A stretch of DNA of 23,288 nt from the NCBI GenBank assembly GCA_947373615.1, contig CANBYN010000007.1:1-23288 (forward strand), written 5' to 3'. Numbering within the stretch: position 1 is the first letter of the stretch; every line of letters begins with the position of its first letter. Shown here piece after piece: positions 1-7,069 of the stretch. A model generated the notes under the pieces. That model saw nothing but the letters and a program-made list of their open reading frames with translations, was not told where the DNA came from and ran no database searches. Source of the stretch: Burkholderiaceae bacterium. Lineage in GTDB: Bacteria > Pseudomonadota > Gammaproteobacteria > Burkholderiales > Burkholderiaceae. A program made the translations under genes and the position numbers.

Positions 1-177
1 TTAAGCCTTCCAGAATTGCGCTTTGCATGTGGCTTAGATAATCGCCCTGAATTAATTGGCGATGATGTCTTTGCCCTTCTTACGGTTGATGGATCCGTAC
101 AGTCTCGTCAGCATGCTGGGGGAACAGCGCCTTCGCAAGTGCTTGCAGCAATTAAACAGGGTCGCACTGATCTCTAA
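1..177 (+). CDS. C-terminal fragment of an argininosuccinate-lyase-like protein (partial)
   Basis: The reading frame is open from the first base and stops at TAA 175-177, giving 58 residues of a C-terminus. The stretch with IGDDVFALLTVDGSVQSR followed by H-A-G-G-T-A-P-S-Q-V resembles the end of ArgH, where a 'GDDVF.vLT.eGSv.sR.H.GGTAP.QV' pattern is typical. The family (fumarase/aspartase superfamily) splits succinyl adducts; ArgH makes arginine and fumarate. The catalytic signature lies outside the window, so the substrate cannot be judged. The stop is only 5 bases before the TRAP small-subunit start, so the two are probably co-transcribed. That neighbour is unusual for housekeeping argH, and the sequence around 'RFACGLDNRPEL' looks divergent, so a paralogue acting on an imported substrate is possible. 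Family is fairly likely; exact function is uncertain. Confidence 0.55.
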   Translation, partial: LSLPELRFACGLDNRPELIGDDVFALLTVDGSVQSRQHAGGTAPSQVLAAIKQGRTDL

Positions 178-182
178 AAAGT

Positions 183-734
183 ATGGGGTTCTGGTCTAAG
201 CTCTCCGCAGGGATTGATCGTGTAAACCAATTTCTGGGTCAAGCAGCCAGCCTCATGATTTTGTTGTCCTGCATCGTCTCTGCAGCCAATGCCTTGCTTC
301 GCTATGGTTTGGATGTCAGCAACAACTGGCCGCTAGAACTGCAGTGGTATTTATTTGCAGCAGCTGTCATGCTTGGTACCTCTTACACCCTCAAGCGCAA
401 TGAGCATGTTCGCGTTGATTTAATTTACTCGCATCTTTCTGATCGCGGTCGTATTTGGGTTGATCTATTTGGATTGATTTGCTTCTTAATGCCAGCATGC
501 CTCCTATTTACATGGCTCTCTTGGACTACGCTTTTCTATCCATCCTGGCTCGTAATGGAGCATTCACTCAATTCCGGTGGATTGGCTCGCTACCCCATTA
601 AATTTGTAGTGCCCTTTGGATTTTTCATGCTCAGCTTGCAAGGCCTTTCAGAGATCATTAAGCGCATAGGTGCGCTTAAAGGCAAAATTAGTTTGCCTGC
701 TGAAGACCTTCATTACGAAAAGCCAATGCAATGA
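183..734 (+). CDS. TRAP transporter small membrane subunit (DctQ family)
   Basis: This 183-residue protein has four hydrophobic segments (about 21-41, 52-70, 93-117 and 138-158), the usual DctQ layout. The N-terminal half shows the typical pattern of a first helix ending 'ANALLRYGLD', then 'LELQWYLFAAAVMLGTSYTL' leading into 'KRNEHVRVDL'. DctQ pairs with the large permease DctM and a periplasmic binding protein (DctP) to import organic anions using the sodium gradient. The size and the 510-residue partner fit the FcbT/mannitol-chloroaromatic-type TRAP subgroup rather than classical C4-dicarboxylate Dct. The ATG at 183 has only a weak ribosome binding site. The gene overlaps the next by 4 bases (ATGA at 731-734), indicating translational coupling. 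No DctP gene is visible; it may lie upstream of the window. Substrate unknown. Confidence 0.88.
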   Translation: MGFWSKLSAGIDRVNQFLGQAASLMILLSCIVSAANALLRYGLDVSNNWPLELQWYLFAAAVMLGTSYTLKRNEHVRVDLIYSHLSDRGRIWVDLFGLICFLMPACLLFTWLSWTTLFYPSWLVMEHSLNSGGLARYPIKFVVPFGFFMLSLQGLSEIIKRIGALKGKISLPAEDLHYEKPMQ

Positions 735-2263
735 TTCCATTGGAGTGGATGCCGCCCCTCATGTTTGGTGGACTTATCATCTTCATGTTAATAGGGTTCC
801 CAGTCGCATTTTCACTTATGGCTGCCGGTCTATTCTTTTCCCTGATTGCGATGAGCGAAGGCTTTTTTGGAATGGCTTTTTTACAAGCCATCCCTCAACG
901 TATCTTTGGCAGCGTCCTTGCCAACGATCTACTACTGGCCATCCCCTTCTTCACCTTTATGGGCGCAATTTTGGAGCGATGTGGACTCGCCGAAGAAATG
1001 CTTGACTCCATGGGGCAATTATTTGGGCGCGTACGTGGAGGGCTTGGCTATTCAGTCATTATCGTCGGCTTTATTTTGGGGGCTATTACCGGCACGGTAG
1101 CCGCTCAAGTGATCGCTATGGCAATGATCTCCTTGCCAGTAATGATGCGTTACGGTTACAACATGCGCTACGCTACGGGCGTTTTAGCGGCTTCTGGAAC
1201 CATTACACAACTAGTCCCGCCGTCATTAGTATTAATTGTTCTGGCAGACCAACTAAAAACTCAGAGTGGCAGTGCTGATGTAGGCAGCATGTACTTGGGC
1301 GCTTGGGGGCCCTCCTTATTACAAATTGGGCTTTTTGCGCTCTATACCTTTTTCTTGGCACGCATTCGTCCAGACTATTTGCCACCCATCCCCCAAAGCG
1401 ACCTCACACTCAAGGGATGGGCGCTATGGAAAAAATGTCTCCTAGGAATTATCCCATCTGCAGTATTGATATTCCTAGTGCTCGGGACCATCATGACCGG
1501 TATTGCCACTCCTACTGAATCTGGGGCCATGGGCGCCATGGGCGCTTTATTCCTAGCGTGGATTCGAAGAGCGAACATCCCCAACCTGAGAGGGCTAATT
1601 CAGGAGGCCTATCAAAACACCATGCGCATTACCGCGATGGTTGTCTTTATATTGATAGGCTCGACTTGCTTCTCTGTAGTCTTTCAGGGTGTTGATGGAG
1701 GCTTTTGGGTTGAAAACCTTTTCTCAAGTCTGCCGGGCGGTTGGATTGGCTTCTTAATTGTCGTCAATCTCTTTGTATTTTTCTTGGCATTTTTCTTAGA
1801 CTTCTTTGAGATCGCATTCATCGTGGTACCGATGTTGGCACCTGTTGCAGTGAAATTACTTTCACCAGTATTGCTAGACTCCATGAATGGCAATCCACAA
1901 GCAGCAGCTAGTGCGGCTTTAGTTTGGTTTGGCGTGATGCTGTGCGTAAATATGCAAACCTCCTTTATGCACCCGCCGTTTGGATTTGCCCTATTTTATT
2001 TAAGAGGTGTAGCACCAAAAGAAGTAAAGAGCAGTGATATCTATTGGGGGGCGCTACCCTGGGTAGGCTTACAACTTATCATGGTTGTCGTCGTGATGGC
2101 TTTCCCGGTACTAGTTACCGCACTTTTGGATAAGCCAGCCGCAGTAGTACAGAGTCAGGACTTTAATTTCACGAGCGAAGAAGGAAATAAGCCTGAGACA
2201 AGCTCAAACAAAATGGATGAGGATGCGCCGGTTCATTTTCAATTAGATAAGCCGATTAAATAA
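731..2263 (+). CDS. TRAP transporter large permease subunit (DctM family)
   Basis: This 510-residue, very hydrophobic protein is the main transport channel of a TRAP system. Family signs include the early glycine-rich segment 'MLIGFPVAFSLMAAGLFF', 'FTFMGAILERCGLAEEML', 'GAITGTVAAQVIAMAMISLP' and 'GVLAASGTITQLVPPSLVLI', the last being the typical DctM 'aasGtl...iPPS' segment. A second half-repeat begins near 'GIATPTESGAMGAMGALF', and 'MHPPFGFALFYLRGVAP' follows near the end. At 510 residues it is longer than the usual 425-460-residue DctM; the excess includes a hydrophilic C-terminal tail of about 50 residues. The start codon overlaps the DctQ stop. The stop at 2261-2263 lies in the loop of a hairpin shared with the convergent decarboxylase gene. 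Substrate cannot be assigned; an organic acid is likely. Confidence 0.9.
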   Translation: MIPLEWMPPLMFGGLIIFMLIGFPVAFSLMAAGLFFSLIAMSEGFFGMAFLQAIPQRIFGSVLANDLLLAIPFFTFMGAILERCGLAEEMLDSMGQLFGRVRGGLGYSVIIVGFILGAITGTVAAQVIAMAMISLPVMMRYGYNMRYATGVLAASGTITQLVPPSLVLIVLADQLKTQSGSADVGSMYLGAWGPSLLQIGLFALYTFFLARIRPDYLPPIPQSDLTLKGWALWKKCLLGIIPSAVLIFLVLGTIMTGIATPTESGAMGAMGALFLAWIRRANIPNLRGLIQEAYQNTMRITAMVVFILIGSTCFSVVFQGVDGGFWVENLFSSLPGGWIGFLIVVNLFVFFLAFFLDFFEIAFIVVPMLAPVAVKLLSPVLLDSMNGNPQAAASAALVWFGVMLCVNMQTSFMHPPFGFALFYLRGVAPKEVKSSDIYWGALPWVGLQLIMVVVVMAFPVLVTALLDKPAAVVQSQDFNFTSEEGNKPETSSNKMDEDAPVHFQLDKPIK

Positions 2264-2279
2264 GATCGGCATTTAATTT
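2251..2279. terminator. Probable bidirectional terminator between convergent genes
   Basis: GCCGAT (2251-2256) and ATCGGC (2265-2270) form a perfect 6-bp stem with an 8-base loop that contains the dctM stop codon. It is followed on the + strand by ATTTAATTT; on the - strand the far side reads TTATCTAATT. The T-tracts are weak, so efficiency is uncertain. Only 14 bases separate the two convergent genes. Confidence 0.5.
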
Positions 2280-4545
2280 ACAGGGTAATATCCCGATCCT
2301 GTCTCACACAGTCAACGTAGTATTCACTGTGACCATCGACATCAGTCTTCACTAGTCCATGAATATCAGTCTCAAATCCAGGGAACTTCGCATTGAAGTC
2401 ACGCGCAAAGTAGAGATAATCAACAATGCGTTTATTAAAACGCTCCCCAGGAATAAGCAGTGGAATGCCTGGAGGGTAAGGCGTCACCAACATAGCCGTC
2501 ACACGACCATCCAGCTTATCTAAAGGCACACGATCAACTTCTTTGTGCGCCATTTTGGCCCACGCTTCAGAAGGCATCATTGCAGGTTCCATGTCTGAGG
2601 TATACATCTCAGTAGTCATGCGCGCAACATCCCGGCTCTTATAGAACTCATGAATTTGCTGACAGATATCCTTTAAACCAACGCGTTCGTAACGCGGGTG
2701 CTTAGCCACGAATTCTGGAAGTACTTTCCATAAAGGAGCGTTTTTATCAAAGTGATCTTTGAATTGCTGCAATTCAGTTACAAGGGTATTCCAACGACCC
2801 TTGGTAATCCCGATAGTGAACATGATAAAAAAGGAGTACAAACCGCACTTCTCTACGATCACACCATGCTCAGCTAAGTACTTGGTGACGATGCTCGCAG
2901 GAATACCCATTGAGCCAAAGTTGCCTTCAATGTCCAGTCCAGGCGTAACCACAGTAGCCTTAATAGGATCGAGCATGTTGAAATCTTTAGCGAGCTTACC
3001 AAAATCATGCCAAGGTGCAGCTGGCTCTAAGATCCAGTCCGAACGCTCGCCTATACCTTCTTCAGCTAAGTGGTCTGGGCCCCAAACTTTGAACCACCAA
3101 TCTGCGCCAAACTTTTCATCTACTTCACGCATAGCGCGACGGAAGTCCATCGCTTCGGCAATGGATTCCTCTACTAAAGTAGTTCCGCCAGGGGACTCCA
3201 TCATGGCAGCAGACACGTCACAGGAAGCAATAATGGCGTACTGCGGACTGGTAGAGGTGTGCATGAGATAAGCTTCATTGAAGCAATCTCGATCCAGCTT
3301 GGTATCTTCAGCATCTTGCACTAATACCTGGGAAGCTTGTGACAAACCAGCTAACAATTTATGAGTCGATTGGGTAGCAAACATCAAACTCTTTTTCGTG
3401 CGCTTGCGATCGGAACCAATGGCGTGCATATCCTTATAAAAAGGATGGAAGGCGGCGTGCGGCAACCACGCTTCGTCAAAATGCAAAGAATCTACTTTGC
3501 CATCAAGCATCTCTTTAATCATCTCGACGTTATAAACAATACCGTCATAGGTGCTCTGAGTCAGCGTCATCACACGTGGGACAACATTTTTATTTTTGAT
3601 GAATGGATTGGCATCAATCTTTTTCTTTATGTTCTTCCACTCAAATTCTTCTTTGGGAATTGGGCCAATAATGCCAAGGTGATTACGGGTTGGCATTAAG
3701 AAAATAGGAATCGCGCCCATCATAGTGATGGAGTGAATTACTGATTTATGGCAATTGCGGTCTACCAAGACTACGTCACCAGGAGCGACAGTAGAGTGCC
3801 AAACAATTTTGTTAGAGGTAGAAGTGCCATTAGTTACAAAGAACAAATGATCCGCGTTAAAGATCCGTGCAGCATTGCGCTCACTTTGCAATACAGGGCC
3901 GGTATGATCTAACAACTGACCCAATTCTTCTACAGCGTTACAAACGTCTGCACGCAACATATTCTCACCAAAGAATTGATGGAACATGCGCCCTACTGGA
4001 CTCTTTAGGAAAGCTACACCACCAGAATGGCCGGGGCAATGCCACGAGTACGAACCTTCTGAAGCGTAGTTAGTTAAAGCGCGGAAGAATGGGGGCGCCA
4101 AAGAATCAAGGTAGACCTTCGCTTCACGAATGATGTGGCGCGCTACGAATTCTGGAGTATCTTCATTCATATGAATGAAACCATGTAATTCACGCAAAAT
4201 GTCATTAGGCATATGACGAGAAGTACGAGTTTCACCATACAAGAATATCGGAATATCTTCGTTACGTTTACGCACTTCAGTAATGAAAGCGCGCAGATTA
4301 TTTAATGCGGGAAGATCGTGATCTTCTGAGTCAGAATCAAACTCTTCGTCGTCGATGGAAACAATAAAGGTAGAAGCACGGGAGGCTTGTTGGGCAAAAG
4401 AAGTAAGGTCTCCATAGCTAGTTAAACCAATCACCTCCATGCCTTCAGTTTCGATAGCCTCAGCGAGGTCGCGAATGCCTGAACCCGAAATATTTTCGGA
4501 ACGGAAGTCCTCATCAATAATGATGATTGGGAAACGAAATTTCAT
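2278..4545 (-). CDS. Arginine/lysine/ornithine decarboxylase, AdiA/LdcI type
   Basis: This PLP-dependent fold-type I decarboxylase converts a basic amino acid to its polyamine or agmatine product and CO2, consuming a proton. The order of parts is: an N-terminal receiver-like wing domain (about 1-130), the PLP domain, and a C-terminal domain. Visible motifs are PGHSGG (171-176), GTSTSNK (240-246), the ring-nitrogen aspartate in HFDEAW (D357), and the PLP lysine K396 in S-T-H-K. The 755-residue length matches inducible AdiA (756). A longer in-frame start at 4587 is possible, but ATG 4545 has a GGGGAG ribosome site and forms an ATGA overlap with the K+ channel stop. Sequence reads closer to AdiA than to LdcI, but specificity among Arg, Lys and Orn is unproven. 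Its coupling to a K+ channel gene suggests a role in pH or ion homeostasis. Confidence 0.9.
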   Translation of the reverse strand: MKFRFPIIIIDEDFRSENISGSGIRDLAEAIETEGMEVIGLTSYGDLTSFAQQASRASTFIVSIDDEEFDSDSEDHDLPALNNLRAFITEVRKRNEDIPIFLYGETRTSRHMPNDILRELHGFIHMNEDTPEFVARHIIREAKVYLDSLAPPFFRALTNYASEGSYSWHCPGHSGGVAFLKSPVGRMFHQFFGENMLRADVCNAVEELGQLLDHTGPVLQSERNAARIFNADHLFFVTNGTSTSNKIVWHSTVAPGDVVLVDRNCHKSVIHSITMMGAIPIFLMPTRNHLGIIGPIPKEEFEWKNIKKKIDANPFIKNKNVVPRVMTLTQSTYDGIVYNVEMIKEMLDGKVDSLHFDEAWLPHAAFHPFYKDMHAIGSDRKRTKKSLMFATQSTHKLLAGLSQASQVLVQDAEDTKLDRDCFNEAYLMHTSTSPQYAIIASCDVSAAMMESPGGTTLVEESIAEAMDFRRAMREVDEKFGADWWFKVWGPDHLAEEGIGERSDWILEPAAPWHDFGKLAKDFNMLDPIKATVVTPGLDIEGNFGSMGIPASIVTKYLAEHGVIVEKCGLYSFFIMFTIGITKGRWNTLVTELQQFKDHFDKNAPLWKVLPEFVAKHPRYERVGLKDICQQIHEFYKSRDVARMTTEMYTSDMEPAMMPSEAWAKMAHKEVDRVPLDKLDGRVTAMLVTPYPPGIPLLIPGERFNKRIVDYLYFARDFNAKFPGFETDIHGLVKTDVDGHSEYYVDCVRQDRDITL

Positions 4546-5453
4546 AAATACTCCCCTGCTTTCTTGTCCGACACGTTCGGAACCCACTTCTCAAAATTAG
4601 CGAGGTCGATGACCCGACCCCCATCTGGCAAAACCGTGACTATATCGACAAACATGGCGTCTCGCTGAACATCACGAGGCACGTAAACATGGCGAGCATA
4701 TACCTGATTGGCTAAACTTTCGTGATAGCCTGTAAAAGTGATCAATAAATGCCATTGTTGATTGCCTTTTTGAGCCAAACACTCTGTTAAAGCACTCGTT
4801 TCATCTAGACTATGCATTGCCGTCCAAGTCAAAGAGAAAACTGGGCTTTCAGCGCGATGTAAAGGTAACTCGATAGAGCGACGATAACGCTCACCTTCTG
4901 CTGTCAAGCTTTCAGCAATTAACCAAAGACGTAATTGCGCCTCAACAATGTGTGAGCTACGTTCATTAAGTACCCGGAATTTTAGAGTTGCAACACCATT
5001 GTGAGACCCCACTACAGCAACCTTTGAAAAACGAACACCGGCAGTAGGCCTTGTAAAGCGCGCAAAAGCCAAACCAGTAGTTAAGGCGGAATAGACAATT
5101 CCAAAGAAGGCTTCAAAGGTAACAATCCCATTGGGCCAATGACCAACAGGAGTCATGCGGCCATACCCAATAGTTGCCATTGTTTGCACACTAAAGAAAA
5201 AGACATCTAATAGCGCGCCAGGTTCTGCGTTAGTGATAGCCCCATCACCACAGGCAAGATAAGCAATAGCAAATAACAGATTAGCGCCAAGATAAACGGC
5301 AATCACCAAAAGCAAGAAACTCGTCCAGGAAGTCCCTAGCAACCAATGATAGAAATCATTTTCAGGTCGCGCTAGGGATGAGCGCGTTAAGCTAGCACGA
5401 TACTCATCAAGATTAATTCGCTCGGGACGGCGACTGAGATGTAACTTTTCCAC
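4542..5453 (-). CDS. Inward-rectifier potassium channel, KirBac family
   Basis: This 303-residue protein resembles Burkholderia KirBac1.1. It has an N-terminal slide helix (about 30-42), outer helix TM1 (about 44-66), a pore helix and the selectivity filter TIGYG (94-98), inner helix TM2 (about 108-131) ending 'LTTGLAFARFTRP', and a cytoplasmic immunoglobulin-like domain to the C-terminus ('MHSLDETSAL' corresponds to the Kir 'HvIDEsSPL' segment). The filter is followed by Arg-Met (GYGRM), where KirBac1.1 has Asp-Met. The start is GTG at 5453 with a poor ribosome site; no better in-frame ATG is near. It lies 13 bases after dcd and its stop overlaps the decarboxylase start (ATGA). Expression with the decarboxylase is therefore likely coupled. 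Family assignment is firm; gating ligand unknown. Confidence 0.9.
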   Translation of the reverse strand: MEKLHLSRRPERINLDEYRASLTRSSLARPENDFYHWLLGTSWTSFLLLVIAVYLGANLLFAIAYLACGDGAITNAEPGALLDVFFFSVQTMATIGYGRMTPVGHWPNGIVTFEAFFGIVYSALTTGLAFARFTRPTAGVRFSKVAVVGSHNGVATLKFRVLNERSSHIVEAQLRLWLIAESLTAEGERYRRSIELPLHRAESPVFSLTWTAMHSLDETSALTECLAQKGNQQWHLLITFTGYHESLANQVYARHVYVPRDVQRDAMFVDIVTVLPDGGRVIDLANFEKWVPNVSDKKAGEYL

Positions 5454-5466
5454 TACCGTGAATGCA

Positions 5467-6033
5467 TTAGGTCTTTGGCAGGGTTACGCCCCGCTGACCT
5501 TGATATTTACCGCCACGATCCTTATAAGATGTTCCGCACACTTCATCGCTCTCGAAAAAGAGCACTTGCGCACATCCTTCACCAGCATAAATCTTCGCAG
5601 GCAATGGAGTGGTATTGGAAAACTCTAATGTCACATAACCTTCCCACTCTGGCTCGAATGGAGTGACATTAACAATAATTCCGCAGCGAGCATATGTACT
5701 CTTGCCAACACAAACCGTTAATACGCTGCGAGGGATCTGGAAATACTCTACTGTTCTTGCTAACGCAAAAGAGTTGGGTGGAATGATACATACCGGACCC
5801 TTGAAGTCGACAAAGGATTGTTCATCGAAGTTCTTAGGATCAACGATCGTACTGTTGATGTTGGTGAAGATCTTAAATTCGTCTGCACAACGAATGTCAT
5901 AGCCATAGCTTGATGTGCCATAACTTACGATTTTGTTGCCGTTAGCATCTTGGCGAACTTGCCCAGGTTCAAAAGGGCTGATCATGCCTTGCTCGCCCAT
6001 GCGGCGGATCCAGTGGTCTGATTTAATAGTCAT
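5467..6033 (-). CDS. dcd: dCTP deaminase
   Basis: Dcd deaminates dCTP to dUTP, feeding dTTP synthesis through dUTPase and thymidylate synthase. The 188-residue length is typical. Landmarks include 'SYGYDIRCA' (42-50), the triphosphate and active-site segment GKSTYARCGI (110-119, with S112 and R116), 'TPFEPEWEGYVTLEFSN' with the presumed general-base E137, and the C-terminal 'GGKYQGQRGV' lid segment that closes over the nucleotide. It sits 43 bases downstream of fdhD and 13 bases upstream of the K+ channel gene, all on one strand, so it is probably transcribed with them. The ATG at 6033 lacks a clear Shine-Dalgarno sequence. No unusual substitution was seen. Confidence 0.96.
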   Translation of the reverse strand: MTIKSDHWIRRMGEQGMISPFEPGQVRQDANGNKIVSYGTSSYGYDIRCADEFKIFTNINSTIVDPKNFDEQSFVDFKGPVCIIPPNSFALARTVEYFQIPRSVLTVCVGKSTYARCGIIVNVTPFEPEWEGYVTLEFSNTTPLPAKIYAGEGCAQVLFFESDEVCGTSYKDRGGKYQGQRGVTLPKT

Positions 6034-6076
6034 GGGCGAATTGTAAAACCTTCGTTAGCCTCTGCCCATGAAATTA

Positions 6077-6916
6077 TTAAAGGTTTGGGCTAAAAACGAC
6101 CCTCTCAGGGGCGTTGTAGATCTCGAAGTGTTTTCCTGAGCAGCGGGATAAGATAGTGAGATTGGTTTTGCGGGCTAACTCCAGACCCATGAGAGTGACT
6201 CCAGAGCGAGTCAGGAGAAAGGGGATGCCCATCTGCGCACCCTTAATTACCATCTCAGAGGTCAGACGCCCAGTGGTAAAGAAAATGAGATCCTTACCCG
6301 GCATTTCAGCGAGCCACATCAACCCTGAAATAGAGTCAACCGCATTGTGCCGCCCTACATCCTCAATGAAATGCACTAGTCTCACCCCAGTGTCGCCATC
6401 TCGCACAAAGACTGCGCAGGCATGTACTGAGCCAGATTGCTTATAAATAGTGTCCTGCGTCCGAATAACATCAATCAGGGCTACGATTGCCTCTTGGGAG
6501 AGCTGAGGGCCTTCGGGCAATTGTATTTCTGAGATCTCTTCAATCAAACCACCGAACATGGTTCCTTGTCCGCAGCCAGTGGTTACCACCCGCTTGCTAG
6601 TCAACGCATCAATATCGACAGTGCTTCGTCGCGTTTTAACAGCAGCCGAATCCGTTTCCCAGTCAACCTGGATACTCTCAATATCGTCTGGAGACTCAAC
6701 TAGGCGCTGATTGCGCAAATACCCCAACACCAAGGCCTCGGGAGCGCTCCCCAGGGTCATTAAAGTGACCACCTCACGCTTATCCAAGTAAATAGTCAGG
6801 GGACGCTCTCCCGGGATATGGGTTAGCTTACGGCGTCCCGCCTCATCCAATACCTCGACCTCATGCACTAAGGGCACGGAAGCGTTAGACATCTGGATGA
6901 TTGGTTTTACAGCCAT
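6077..6916 (-). CDS. fdhD: Formate dehydrogenase accessory sulfurtransferase FdhD
   Basis: FdhD passes sulfur from the cysteine desulfurase IscS to the bis-MGD molybdenum cofactor, which is needed for active formate dehydrogenase. The 279-residue length fits. C-terminal hallmarks are present: 'GRHNAVDSISG', 'FFTTGRLTSEMVIKGAQM', 'GIPFLLTRSGVT' and 'ARKTNLTILSRCSGK'. Where E. coli has a CxxC loop (SSCGVCG), this protein has TTGCGQGT with a single cysteine, C115. The ATG at 6916 is preceded by AGAGAG. No formate dehydrogenase structural gene is in the window, but an oxalate pathway that yields formate lies about 9 kb away. The gene leads a same-strand run with dcd, the K+ channel and the decarboxylase. 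Confidence 0.92.
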   Translation of the reverse strand: MAVKPIIQMSNASVPLVHEVEVLDEAGRRKLTHIPGERPLTIYLDKREVVTLMTLGSAPEALVLGYLRNQRLVESPDDIESIQVDWETDSAAVKTRRSTVDIDALTSKRVVTTGCGQGTMFGGLIEEISEIQLPEGPQLSQEAIVALIDVIRTQDTIYKQSGSVHACAVFVRDGDTGVRLVHFIEDVGRHNAVDSISGLMWLAEMPGKDLIFFTTGRLTSEMVIKGAQMGIPFLLTRSGVTLMGLELARKTNLTILSRCSGKHFEIYNAPERVVFSPNL

Positions 6917-7069
6917 AAAATACTCTCTAAAGTCAGATTCAATTGCAGTTTATCGGTGTTTCTGAAGGTTCAATGGGGGTTTACTTTAACCGCAGACTAA
7001 AATCAATGCTTAAGCCAGCATAATCCTAGATACACTCTAATTTAACCTTCTTATTTAAGTCCGCATTGC

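Noticed and set aside
2759..3271. 170-codon open frame on the + strand inside the decarboxylase
   Set aside because: It is antisense to a strongly conserved PLP enzyme and shows no recognisable protein features.
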